NCBI GenBank assembly: GCA_947650005.1
Contig: CANSTU010000001.1
Coordinates: forward strand, 62,001 to 126,000
From: an uncultured Lachnospiraceae bacterium
Lineage (GTDB): Bacteria > Bacillota > Clostridia > Lachnospirales > Lachnospiraceae
DNA length: 64,000 bases
Direction: 5' to 3'
Shown here: one piece after another, positions 42,992 to 51,187 of the stretch
How the letters are laid out: each line of letters begins with the position of its first letter
How positions within the stretch are numbered: position 1 is the stretch's first letter
Notes under the pieces: generated by a model
What the model was told of the DNA's origin: nothing
Seen by the model: the letters and a program-made list of their open reading frames with translations, nothing else
The model's database searches: none
Program-made: the position numbers and the translations under genes

Positions 42992-44173
42992 TCAGACTTT
43001 GTATCCCTTCCTATCGCCGGCCATGCCCGCGATATTGACTCCGGCATCTCCTTCGTTCCTCGTCACCATTCCCGTCCACCAGGCTCCCATCAGAAACAGC
43101 GCATAATTCCTACCCAAATAGACGGATATAAAATGCGCCTCCAGCATAGTATACAGCGCGAAGCTCGTCAATAAAATGAACCCCGCATAATCCTTCCTTC
43201 TTCGGCATTCCCACATCGTACGCGCATACATCGTAAGAAAGGCAACAGCCGGAATGATTCCGTACCAGTAAAACAGGCGCACATACCCCATATCAAAATA
43301 TTTTACGTTTTCCGGACGGGAGAAAAGACGCCAGTTCGTGATAATCCCCCCTCCGTCCGTCCAGTTATTCATGCTCGTAATCCGGCCAGTAAAGATCCAG
43401 TCAAAGGGATAGAACGGCCCCTGATACCGTTCGTAGCAGGCGATCCATACGGAAAGGCCCGCGCACAATAGAAAACCGCCGATTCCCAGCAGATAGATCC
43501 ACTTGCTCTCCCATACCCCCTTTCCCAACGTTAAACTTACGGAAAAAACCAGGGTAAAAAGCAGAATCAAAATTCCCGTCCGGGAATTGGTGGGCAGATA
43601 CAGAAGGACACCAAGGACAGCGAGCGCGCCGTAATGCACCAAGCGCATCCGCTCATGATACAGGTAGATTCCCAGCGTTACCAACACCCAGAACATACAG
43701 TAGAAAGCGTTGGGATGCCCCAGGCCGAAGCAGTAACGGATCCCTCTGTCCCCCTCATCGATAATATACATGTTCCCGAAGAGCCCCGTCGCCGCAAGCC
43801 CTACCAACGCCAGGCATCCGGCCAGCGTAAACCAAAATGCGAGCTTTAACGCCTTTTTCAAATCCACATCCTGGAAAGCCGCGCAAAATACCACCAGCCG
43901 TACCGCCTCATCCCTGCCCGAGGCAAGATAGCATATCCCGGCAATGACGCCGAAACCCAGGATCCACAGCCATTGTCGCACGCAATAGCGCGAGCAGAGC
44001 AGTTTCACGGAAAAAAGCACAAAGGCTAATCGGAAAAGTTGGCCCTCTAACGGATTGATATATACACTTTTATCGAGGATGACGATGGCAAGCTCCACGA
44101 TCAGCCCCAGATAGAAGCAAGCCTGTCCCAGGGGATAAAGCTTATCATACCATTTTTTGTGATAATACAGCAT
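42992..44173 (-). CDS. wzy: Wzy-like polysaccharide polymerase (copy 2)
   Basis: 393 residues from MLYYHKKWYDK; the four extra track codons belong to a family B module. About eleven hydrophobic segments. The central external loop YCFGLGHPNAFYCMFWVLVTLGIYLY followed by LYLPTNSRTGILILLF is typical of Wzy/O-antigen ligase proteins and shares G-x-x-H-P-N with copy 1. It should polymerise repeat units on the outer membrane face. Two Wzy in one window implies two polymers or two linkages. Confidence 0.78.
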   Translation of the reverse strand: MLYYHKKWYDKLYPLGQACFYLGLIVELAIVILDKSVYINPLEGQLFRLAFVLFSVKLLCSRYCVRQWLWILGFGVIAGICYLASGRDEAVRLVVFCAAFQDVDLKKALKLAFWFTLAGCLALVGLAATGLFGNMYIIDEGDRGIRYCFGLGHPNAFYCMFWVLVTLGIYLYHERMRLVHYGALAVLGVLLYLPTNSRTGILILLFTLVFSVSLTLGKGVWESKWIYLLGIGGFLLCAGLSVWIACYERYQGPFYPFDWIFTGRITSMNNWTDGGGIITNWRLFSRPENVKYFDMGYVRLFYWYGIIPAVAFLTMYARTMWECRRRKDYAGFILLTSFALYTMLEAHFISVYLGRNYALFLMGAWWTGMVTRNEGDAGVNIAGMAGDRKGYKV

Positions 44174-44202
44174 GTCTTCTCTCATTCTGCCGCCGCAGGC
44201 GG
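44174..44202 (-). promoter_or_regulatory. Family B leader module before the second wzy
   Basis: Minus strand perfect GCCGCC-TGC-GGCGGC hairpin, then AGAATGAGAGAAGAC and ATG. The stop of the upstream GT2 is about 10 nt before the stem. Confidence 0.75.
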
Positions 44203-44210
44203 CCCATAGA

Positions 44211-45260
44211 TCACGAGACGGGTTCCCGATCTACGCCAAGTCTGTGAAGCAGCCCGCCCCAATAACCCAGCACTGTGTTCTTCCAAAACCAACGAATCCT
44301 CTCTCTAGCGTATTCTCCAAAATCCGCGCCGCAGGAACGGGCGTTCTTCCATCCCTGGCCGTAAACCACCGTCAGACGCAGCATTTCTCCCCTACAATCT
44401 TCGTTTTCCTTCAGATGGTACTTTTCATACAGGAAACGGCTGTCTTGATATTTTCTGATATCCCGCTCCGCAAACATCCCGGTATATTGCTCTTCATGAA
44501 TGCCGATGGATACCAGCGGCTGGCCGGTACACACGAAATGCGGATTTCTGCCCAGAATCTCAAAGTACAGGAACATATCGGAGGCCCAATTGCTTCTCTC
44601 ATCGAATCGTGCGCCGCAGGAACGGTACAGGGTCGCGCTGGGCGCGCCGATCTCGTTTCCCAGAAATAGGCTGCGGTAATCCGCCCGCAGCCTGTCCAGA
44701 TAGGGCTGGCCGGCCTGGCGGGACCAGGACTTTGCCTCGGACACCTGCCTTGTTCCGCAAAACGCCAAAGAGGCATCCGGATTTTCTTCCAGCAGGGAAA
44801 CCATTTTCTCAAGGCTTTCCTCTTCGGTGAACCAGTCGTCGCTGAACATGATTTTGATATATTCCCCTTCTGCCAGCTCCAACGCCCGGTTCCAATTGAA
44901 AATATGACCCAGGGGCTTTTCGTTGTGATAATATCGAAAACGGCCCGGAAGAGGTACCGCCTCTGCCCCCGCAGCCGTCCTCCTGCTGTCGCCCGGATTT
45001 ATGGCATCTCCTCCCTGCTGGCCTTTGCTCTGAGCAGGACCCACAAAAAGCGTTTCCCCCTTCTCCAGAGGAATTCCCCCCTGGAAAATTTGTGCGGCAA
45101 GGGCTTGCGTTTCTCCGTCCGTGGAATCGTCGCTCACGATTATTTCCACATCCCGGAAGGTCTGCCCCGCAACGGAAAGGAGAAGGCGCCTTACCTCATC
45201 CACATTATTATAACATGGTATACAGATCGAAACCTTGGGGTTGTCTGCCTTTCTTTCCAT
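44211..45260 (-). CDS. Family 2 glycosyltransferase with an internal insertion
   Basis: 349 residues from MERKADNPKVSICIPCYNN; the 12 track codons before it translate a family A module. GT-A motifs SICIPCYNNVDEV, IIVSDDSTDGETQ and IKIMFSDDWFTEEE. Between the DDSTD strand and RYYHNEKPLGHIFNWNRAL is an unusual stretch of about 45 residues (PLEKGETLFVGPAQSKGQQG and on) where family members usually have 10-15. The frame stays open, so this is an insertion in a surface loop. The C-terminal half continues as an ordinary acceptor domain. Confidence 0.82.
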   Translation of the reverse strand: MERKADNPKVSICIPCYNNVDEVRRLLLSVAGQTFRDVEIIVSDDSTDGETQALAAQIFQGGIPLEKGETLFVGPAQSKGQQGGDAINPGDSRRTAAGAEAVPLPGRFRYYHNEKPLGHIFNWNRALELAEGEYIKIMFSDDWFTEEESLEKMVSLLEENPDASLAFCGTRQVSEAKSWSRQAGQPYLDRLRADYRSLFLGNEIGAPSATLYRSCGARFDERSNWASDMFLYFEILGRNPHFVCTGQPLVSIGIHEEQYTGMFAERDIRKYQDSRFLYEKYHLKENEDCRGEMLRLTVVYGQGWKNARSCGADFGEYARERIRWFWKNTVLGYWGGLLHRLGVDREPVS

Positions 45261-45350
45261 GTCTGGCTCCCATCCGCGCGTCCGGCGCGCATACAACTTC
45301 TGGGGAAAATCCTGCTCCCATCTGGCCGCGGTACCGCCTCACGCTCCCAT
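45261..45350 (-). promoter_or_regulatory. Two tandem family A-type leader modules
   Basis: Minus strand: CCTCA/TGAGG hairpin; then GCGGTACCGC palindrome and CCAGATGGGAGCAGG; then GTTGTAT, GCGCG-CCGGA-CGCGC hairpin, GGATGGGAGCCAGAC and ATG. The upstream copy has a Shine-Dalgarno but no gene start next to it. Confidence 0.65.
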
Positions 45351-45354
45351 GAGG

Positions 45355-46326
45355 CTAACCCCTTCCAGCAAGCCTGCGTATCACCCGCTTCATTCCCCGG
45401 CCTGCCCGATAATAATTCCGTTTTCCCCAGGACAGGCCATGGCGTAATGCCCTCTTCCACCCAGGTTCCTCCTTCAGGATCAGGAAATCATATTCCGACA
45501 AGTGTTCCCGCAGATAGGCAGGATAGGTCGAATCGATTTCCACCCGTTCAAATACCGCATCCCGCCCGAAAATATCCTTCCCGTCCCTGATGTTATCGTC
45601 CACTTTGGAGAGAATTTCCGCCCGGTTCAGTTCCTGATGGGCAGCAGACCGTACCTTCTCCGCCACCCTTTTCTTCGCGTTTTTCTCCCCGTGGCCGCCC
45701 ATATATCCAAAATGCCATCCCCCATCCGCCACCCGAACGCCGATTTCCTTTCGCTGTGGGAACCGAAGTTCTCCCAATTGAAGATTCTGTTCCCGCAGCA
45801 ATTGGAAGCTGCACATCTTGCTTCCGATCCACTGCTTTTTCTCCACCCCTTCGAACTCTCCCGCATAGGAGAGCAGGTTTCCTGACGTCTCTTCCATGTT
45901 CAGATAGCAGTAAAACATACGCTGGGCAAAATGGTAGATTTTATCCGGATCAAAATCCGCCAAAATTTCCCTGATTTTATCCGGATTGGGAATCTCGTCC
46001 AGATCGCTGAAAAGAATAATGTCCTCGTCCCGGCATCCTTTCAATCCCCTCCCCACCGCATTCTTCTGAAACGTATCCCTATCGTGGGTATAGCCGGGAG
46101 GCGTGTCCTCCACCACCACATGAATGATCTTGTCCGCGAACTCAGAAAACATATCCTTATTTTCTTCATAATATAACGGCTTTGGATTCCCGGAAAAGGT
46201 CTCCGTGGCTTCGCTGATGACGAAACGATCCACCACCGGCGAGAGCACATGCAGCCGAAGCTTCAGAATATCCAGTTCATTGAAAAACTGAAAACAATCG
46301 TATACCATAGGATCCCTTTCATCCAT
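45355..46326 (-). CDS. GT17-type beta-1,4-N-acetylglucosaminyltransferase-like enzyme
   Basis: 323 residues from MDERDPMVYDCFQFFNELDIL, with GCAGGAG 8 nt upstream; the track start 24 codons earlier falls in a leader module. Family 17 signatures: YDCFQFFNELDILKLRLHVL, VDRFVISEATETFSGNPKP, IILFSDLDEIPNPDKI (acidic D-x-D-E), and GWHFGYMGG. In animals this family adds bisecting GlcNAc; bacterial members sit in polysaccharide loci. An 18-codon out-of-frame ORF ends across its start codon. Confidence 0.85.
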   Translation of the reverse strand: MDERDPMVYDCFQFFNELDILKLRLHVLSPVVDRFVISEATETFSGNPKPLYYEENKDMFSEFADKIIHVVVEDTPPGYTHDRDTFQKNAVGRGLKGCRDEDIILFSDLDEIPNPDKIREILADFDPDKIYHFAQRMFYCYLNMEETSGNLLSYAGEFEGVEKKQWIGSKMCSFQLLREQNLQLGELRFPQRKEIGVRVADGGWHFGYMGGHGEKNAKKRVAEKVRSAAHQELNRAEILSKVDDNIRDGKDIFGRDAVFERVEIDSTYPAYLREHLSEYDFLILKEEPGWKRALRHGLSWGKRNYYRAGRGMKRVIRRLAGRG

Positions 46327-46375
46327 ACGCCAAACTCCTGCACACCGCAGACATCGTCCGCAATACCGCCTCCAT

Positions 46376-46425
46376 AACGTTTTTTGACCGGCTCCCATCT
46401 GAGCGCTTTAGCGCATACGTTTGAG
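46376..46425 (-). promoter_or_regulatory. Family A leader module upstream of the GT17 gene
   Basis: Minus strand CGTAT, perfect GCGCT-AA-AGCGC hairpin, TCAGATGGGAGCC. Unlike other copies the next ATG is 16 nt beyond GGGAG and out of frame (46375), opening an 18-codon ORF; the GT17 start is another 49 nt downstream. Confidence 0.6.
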
Positions 46426-46427
46426 CC

Positions 46428-47180
46428 TTACCTTCTGGCATTCACAATCCTGCCATGCAGCCTGCGCAGGGCATCTATCAGCGGATGTTTCCGTCGAAAA
46501 TCCGGATACGCCGCATTCGTCCCCTGCCACTTATGGAAAGCAAAGGGAACGATCCCCTCTGTCTCCGGCAGCATACTTTCATGCCCGAAATATCTTGCCA
46601 CCTCCAGAGGGGCGATGCGCATTTCCTCCGCCTCCAGAAGATGGCGGATCCGACAGCACAGGAAGCCGTCCTCGTTATACCAACCCTTTTCCGGCGTCCA
46701 GGGAACGCCTGCTTTCTTCGGATAATCCATCAAACGCTTGCTCCGGATCCCTACGCTATTCCCCACCCTGCACAGATTCCCGTGGATATCCCGGTAGGTA
46801 GTGTCGTCCCCCTCTTTGGGCAGTGGCCATGGGGAGCCGATATAATCATAGTCCAGGAATTCATTCCTCCATTGCTCCGGATGCACCACATAGCCATCAT
46901 AATGCACCAGCATCGCATAATCCGTCTGAATATAGTCTCCCAGATCATATACTGTTTTATAGTTAAAATCGTCGATATTTTCCAATTTGGAAATGTGCCT
47001 GTAATGGATTCCCTTCGGAAGGAAAAACGGTTTTCTATGGGTAATGATCAGGGCGTCCCCAAAGCAGATTCCCCGCATGCTATATTCCATCGCCCTGATT
47101 GTGGCCCGCACGTTTACGCTGGTCATGGCGCATAGGGTCACGTTGGGAAGTTGGAGCTTGTCTGATTCCTTTTTCTTCAT
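46428..47180 (-). CDS. DUF5672 putative glycosyltransferase
   Basis: 250 residues from MKKKESDKLQLPNVTL. It carries the DUF5672 pattern: VTLCAMTSVNVRATIRAMEYSM, the acidic MLVHYDGYVVHPEQWRNEFLDYDYIGSPWP, VGNSVGIRSKRLMD, EDGFLCCRIRH and FGHESMLPETEGIVPFAFHKW. The family is regarded as GT-A-like and occurs in capsule and LPS clusters; the donor is unknown. It lies between the GT11-like and GT17 genes, all in one direction. Confidence 0.78.
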   Translation of the reverse strand: MKKKESDKLQLPNVTLCAMTSVNVRATIRAMEYSMRGICFGDALIITHRKPFFLPKGIHYRHISKLENIDDFNYKTVYDLGDYIQTDYAMLVHYDGYVVHPEQWRNEFLDYDYIGSPWPLPKEGDDTTYRDIHGNLCRVGNSVGIRSKRLMDYPKKAGVPWTPEKGWYNEDGFLCCRIRHLLEAEEMRIAPLEVARYFGHESMLPETEGIVPFAFHKWQGTNAAYPDFRRKHPLIDALRRLHGRIVNARR

Positions 47181-47251
47181 TTTGGCCTTCCTGCCCGCTT
47201 TAGCAGACGTAATTTTACGGTTGAAAATGGCTGTAAGCCGGTTTTGACCTG
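47181..47251 (-). promoter_or_regulatory. Family E leader module before the DUF5672 gene
   Basis: Minus strand: imperfect GGTCAAAACC...ATTTTCAACC hairpin, linker GTAAAATTACG, hairpin CTGC-TAAA-GCGG, then GCAGGAAGGCCAAA and ATG. Confidence 0.65.
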
Positions 47252-47278
47252 TCCTTCTTATCCTTCATAAACAGACTC

Positions 47279-48331
47279 TTACTTCGCATATCTCACCCGA
47301 TACCCCATCCGCCTCTCCAGCGAATACCAAATTTTCTTCAAATAAAATTTCCCGTATATCCATCTGCTTTGCAGTATCCCCAGCCGTCTTTCCATTCCTT
47401 CCAACCGTCGTCCTGCCAAAGCGTATCTGTCCGAATTCTTCTTATATTCCTCCAGTTCCTTCCTGCATTCATCCGCGCTAAACAGCCTTCCCTGCCTGTC
47501 CTGATAATGAAAAATGCTGTAAATATTCTGCTCCGAGGCCCAATAGCCGTCAGATACGTTATGCCTGGCCCAGTATTTGGGGGCGATGGCATATGCCAGC
47601 GTGTCGGAGGTATAGGCCGGGAAAAAGGCAAAGCTGGAATTGGACAGCAGAAGGTATCTGGCATTTTTGATCATCACATAATCCCGATCCAAATCGGAAT
47701 GGTAGACCGGCAGGCCTGGCAGCAGCTTCCGGGCGGCCTGCGGATCGTCCGTTACAATAATGAACTCCATATCCGGACGGAGCTTTCTCATATTTTTCAT
47801 TCCATCCATCCAATATTTTTTCCCGAGATACAGTTCCGGGCTATCCGTATATTCTCCACCCCTCAGATTTAGGATACACAGGTTATCCCTGGTAAATTCA
47901 TGACTGTCATAGGCCGGAAGCACCTTCATCCATTCCCGGATCTCATCCCTGTATTTCTCAAAATAGCCTTCCGCCTGCATATTTCCATAGATCAGCGTAT
48001 CGTCAGATAGGCTGTGAAGCGCATCATCCTCCCCCGCCACATAGCAGCCATGTTCCATATCGTGTCGGGAATTTCCCAAATAAACGCGCTCTTCCCTCTC
48101 ATCATACCGCACCATCCCGCTCCTGGTAGATCCTTTCGCATCCACTATGGGTTCGCCCAGGTCGAGTTCCATAAAGTACATCCCCCGTTTACTGTGGATA
48201 TTCACCGCCAGCTGTTCCTGCCCTGCCGTACCGAAAGCACATCCGCGTTCCCTGGCAATACACCTGGCCGTAATATAACAGAACAACTGGTTTCCCAGTC
48301 CCTGCCCCTTTAAAAACTCCGTGCCTATCAT
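47279..48331 (-). CDS. GT11-like (fucosyltransferase-related) glycosyltransferase
   Basis: 350 residues. I choose MIGTEFLKGQG, although MRANMIG is possible; GAATGAGAG lies before both. It has the GT11 N-terminal loop (GQGLGNQLFCYITAR), a degenerate version of H-x-R-R-G-D-Y (ILNLRGGEYTD) and ARYLLLSNSSFAFFPAY. Loss of the His and one Arg sets it apart from true GT11 fucosyltransferases, so donor specificity may differ. The C-terminus has extra helices. It is the third GT11-type gene in this operon. Confidence 0.75.
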   Translation of the reverse strand: MIGTEFLKGQGLGNQLFCYITARCIARERGCAFGTAGQEQLAVNIHSKRGMYFMELDLGEPIVDAKGSTRSGMVRYDEREERVYLGNSRHDMEHGCYVAGEDDALHSLSDDTLIYGNMQAEGYFEKYRDEIREWMKVLPAYDSHEFTRDNLCILNLRGGEYTDSPELYLGKKYWMDGMKNMRKLRPDMEFIIVTDDPQAARKLLPGLPVYHSDLDRDYVMIKNARYLLLSNSSFAFFPAYTSDTLAYAIAPKYWARHNVSDGYWASEQNIYSIFHYQDRQGRLFSADECRKELEEYKKNSDRYALAGRRLEGMERRLGILQSRWIYGKFYLKKIWYSLERRMGYRVRYAK

Positions 48332-48480
48332 GTTTGCTCTCATTCCGCCGCGCAAGCGGCATTTTAATCAGCGGAAACTTTGGGACGCGCAGCGTCACAA
48401 AGTCCGAGATTGAAAATGTCAATTTTCAATCTTGCTCCCATCTGCCGTTTCAGCGGGCATACAAATCAGGGAGATTGAAA
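48332..48480 (-). promoter_or_regulatory. Compound leader: family A and family B modules with extra hairpins
   Basis: Minus strand in order: GATTGAA/TTCAATC hairpin, linker CCTGATTTGTAT, GCCCGCTGAAACGGC-type hairpin, AGATGGGAGC (family A). Then GATTGAAAAT-TGAC-ATTTTCAATC hairpin, a stem-in-stem CGGACTTTG...CAAAGTTTCCG enclosing GACGC-TGC-GCGTC, linker TGATTAAAAT, GCCGC-TTGC-GCGGC hairpin, GGAATGAGAGC and ATG (family B). Confidence 0.75.
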
Positions 48481-48489
48481 ATTTCAGCT

Positions 48490-50259
48490 TCAATCTTTGC
48501 ACTTCCCCCGCGTCAAGGTAATTTTGCATTCATTCACATTGTAAATCATATCACACTTCTCTATGGTCTGCAATCTGTGGGCTATGATGACCATCGTCTT
48601 GCGCCCATGGAAACTTTCGATGGCATCCATGATCGCCGACTCCGTGTCGTTATCCAACGCCGAAGTAGCTTCATCGAATACCAGAATCTCCGGGTCATGG
48701 TACAGCGCCCTGGCAATCCCGATCCGCTGACGCTGGCCTCCGGAAAGCCTGACGCCCCGATCTCCCACGCTGGCCTCCAGCTGCCCAGGAAGCTGCCTGA
48801 CGAAATCCTTCATCTGCGCTTCCTCCAGCACTTCCCATACCCTTTCATCGTCGATCTGTTCCCGCGCCACGCCAAAGGCGATATTTTCACGCAGGGAATC
48901 GTCCGTCAAGAAAATGGACTGGGGGATATAACCGATATGGGAAAGCCAAGAGGGATAATTGTCAAATACATTCTTTCCGCCGCAGATGATCTGTCCTTCC
49001 TGTACCCGCAAAAGCCCCATGAGAATATCGATGGCCGTGGTCTTTCCCGCACCGGAAGGCCCTGTCACTCCCACGGACTTCCCCACGGGAATCCGCATAC
49101 AGGCATCCTTCAGCACGGGCCGATTGGAATCCGGATAGGTATAACAGATATGATCCAGCCGGATTTCCCCCTCCACTCGGATGGGCTGTGCGTCCGCCTG
49201 ATCCCTGTTCTGATAGGCTCCATACTGGGTATAATCGCTGAAATCCACATTTTCATATACATAATCCAGGGAAGGCTGGAAAAAGGCGATATTAGTCACA
49301 TGACCATTAATCCTATTTACGCTGGGAATCAGTCTGGTGGCGGCATATCCAAAGGCTGCGATTTGTGCCACCATCCCCATCATGTCCCCGCCTGACAGAA
49401 TAAATGCGGCCACATAGAGCAGGATTGCGGTCATACAGATGGTCTCAATCAACATCCTGGGAATGTTGTTGAGCACGGTATATTTGGTGGTCACCTCTCC
49501 CGCAATCCGGGAATACTTCCTGAAATTCTGCGCAAAAAAGCTTTCCTTGTGCAAAATCTTCACATCCTTGATCCCGTAAATGGACTGAAGGCGCCATTTT
49601 CCCATCCGGCTCTGTACCTTTTGAGACTTTAATCCCATGGTATTGAGCCCCGGCTTCATAACCTGCAGGATCATTAACGTCATACCCACCAGGATTCCCC
49701 CGATGATCAGCGTCATCTTGTAATCCACCACCAGCAAAAAAGTACAGATAAACAGTGCCACCACGCCCTCCGAGGCCAGCTGGATATATTCCAGCAGGAT
49801 GGTGAAAACCTTCGGCACATCGCTGTCCACCAGCCGGAATACGGTGGGAATGTCAGCATTCAGATAGAATTCATAGGGGCGGTTCAGATATTCTTCCAAC
49901 ATATAGCTGACCGTCCGGAACTGATTGTTATTCACGAACTTGGCCTGCACATAGGTCTGCCAGAGGATAAACAGATTTTTAATCAGTATGATCCCGATCA
50001 ATGCACCCAGCAAAAACAGAATAAACTGATTAAAATTCTCATCCGTCAGTTGTACGCCGAACCACCCGCATACATTCTGTACCTTCTCATTTGCAATCAT
50101 ACCCTCCCGGTTCAGAATCGCCTGCACCAGCGGCAGCACTGCGCCGATTCCCACGGTTTCCAAAAGGCCGCTGACCAGGATCATGATGCACAGCGCCACC
50201 ACCCTGTGTTTCTGCGACCGGCTCAGTATATGGTTCAGTTTCCTTATATTCTCCGTCAT
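48490..50259 (-). CDS. PglK-like ABC exporter, probable lipid-linked oligosaccharide flippase (copy 2)
   Basis: 589 residues from MTENIRKLNHIL, whose ATG overlaps the GT11 stop (ATGA); a GGAGG lies 13 nt upstream. Six-helix exporter domain, then an ATPase domain with GPSGAGKTT, YIPQ, LSGGQ, ILVFDEATSALD and IIAHR. It is strikingly similar throughout to the exporter at 6179 (for example DRGVRLSGGQRQRIGIARALYHDPEIL in both). It probably flips a second lipid-linked glycan or serves the same one. Confidence 0.87.
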   Translation of the reverse strand: MTENIRKLNHILSRSQKHRVVALCIMILVSGLLETVGIGAVLPLVQAILNREGMIANEKVQNVCGWFGVQLTDENFNQFILFLLGALIGIILIKNLFILWQTYVQAKFVNNNQFRTVSYMLEEYLNRPYEFYLNADIPTVFRLVDSDVPKVFTILLEYIQLASEGVVALFICTFLLVVDYKMTLIIGGILVGMTLMILQVMKPGLNTMGLKSQKVQSRMGKWRLQSIYGIKDVKILHKESFFAQNFRKYSRIAGEVTTKYTVLNNIPRMLIETICMTAILLYVAAFILSGGDMMGMVAQIAAFGYAATRLIPSVNRINGHVTNIAFFQPSLDYVYENVDFSDYTQYGAYQNRDQADAQPIRVEGEIRLDHICYTYPDSNRPVLKDACMRIPVGKSVGVTGPSGAGKTTAIDILMGLLRVQEGQIICGGKNVFDNYPSWLSHIGYIPQSIFLTDDSLRENIAFGVAREQIDDERVWEVLEEAQMKDFVRQLPGQLEASVGDRGVRLSGGQRQRIGIARALYHDPEILVFDEATSALDNDTESAIMDAIESFHGRKTMVIIAHRLQTIEKCDMIYNVNECKITLTRGKCKD

Positions 50260-51122
50260 ATCCGAATCATATCCTCCGTATAAATATCTTCGCATGTCTG
50301 CCCGTTCAGCCATCTTTCCGGCGCTATCACCATCTTTTCCGGGTTCCCGTTCAGCCACGCCCCCCACCAGCTGAAAGAGCTATTCGCGATGATCTGGTGC
50401 CTGCACCTGCTCATGAGGAACAGATCCAGATATCCCGTCTCCTCCGTACTCCCTGTCACCAACCGCATGTCCGCTCCGCCAAAATGCGCTCCAGTCCATT
50501 CCGGGTCATTGCTGAAAAGATAGAAGACAGCCGCCGGATATCTTTCCCTGATCCTAGCAAAAGCCCTGCTGTAATAATCCGGCGTACAAATCCCCGTGTA
50601 GATTCCGCCGTGGGACGGATCCAGGTAATCCCCTCTGCGGATATGGACGCCCACGGACTGTGTCCCTTCTATCTGCGTAAGGAGTTCACGAAAAGATTCC
50701 GGGAGCGGATATTTCCCGTTCTCGATTCCACGGAACTGAAAGGCCTCCCGCACCTGCTCCCTGCAGTCCGCGAAATATTTCTCACTCTGAAAGCATCCCT
50801 CCAGCAGCGCCGGATCCCGTTCAAATACGGTCGGATCCATATTTACGCCAGCCTCCCGGTAGGCCTTTGACCTGCGGCCCGCCAGTTTCCTTCGGATCCG
50901 CTGAAAAGGGGCCATGGAAGCGTCCGTCATTTGAATCAGCTCTTCCCGACTGGCCCGCTCATAGTCGATGCCAAACACATCCAGCTGTTTCGGCCTGGTC
51001 CCCTGCCCATAACAGGTCACATCGTCCATCTTCACCTGCCTGCCCCGGGCCGCAAGCGCCAGATACAGAGCATATTCAAACATCTGGTTTCCCAGCCCAC
51101 CCGATAATTGAACGATTACCAT
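50256..51122 (-). CDS. GT11 alpha-1,2-fucosyltransferase
   Basis: 288 residues, the standard length for bacterial GT11 (FutC/WbsJ-like). VIVQLSGGLGNQMFEYALY at the N-terminus, VHIRRGDYLDP for GDP-fucose binding, and NSSFSWWGAWLN are all canonical. The start has GCGAGGAAATT before ATG. It should add a terminal alpha-1,2-fucose. It is coupled to the ABC exporter gene by an ATGA overlap. Confidence 0.9.
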   Translation of the reverse strand: MVIVQLSGGLGNQMFEYALYLALAARGRQVKMDDVTCYGQGTRPKQLDVFGIDYERASREELIQMTDASMAPFQRIRRKLAGRRSKAYREAGVNMDPTVFERDPALLEGCFQSEKYFADCREQVREAFQFRGIENGKYPLPESFRELLTQIEGTQSVGVHIRRGDYLDPSHGGIYTGICTPDYYSRAFARIRERYPAAVFYLFSNDPEWTGAHFGGADMRLVTGSTEETGYLDLFLMSRCRHQIIANSSFSWWGAWLNGNPEKMVIAPERWLNGQTCEDIYTEDMIRI

Positions 51123-51187
51123 AATTTCCTCGCTTTTCCCTCCTTACGGCACATGAACCGGCTCATCCGGGCCAAAGCATGCGCTTT

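Noticed and set aside
10166-43000. Repeated short intergenic sequences as a CRISPR array
   Set aside because: Copies are isolated or in twos and threes, kilobases apart, with no regular spacers and no cas genes.
32519-48480. GC-rich intergenic hairpins as Rho-independent terminators
   Set aside because: They are followed by Shine-Dalgarno strings and start codons and not by T-runs, and they lie inside operons just before genes.
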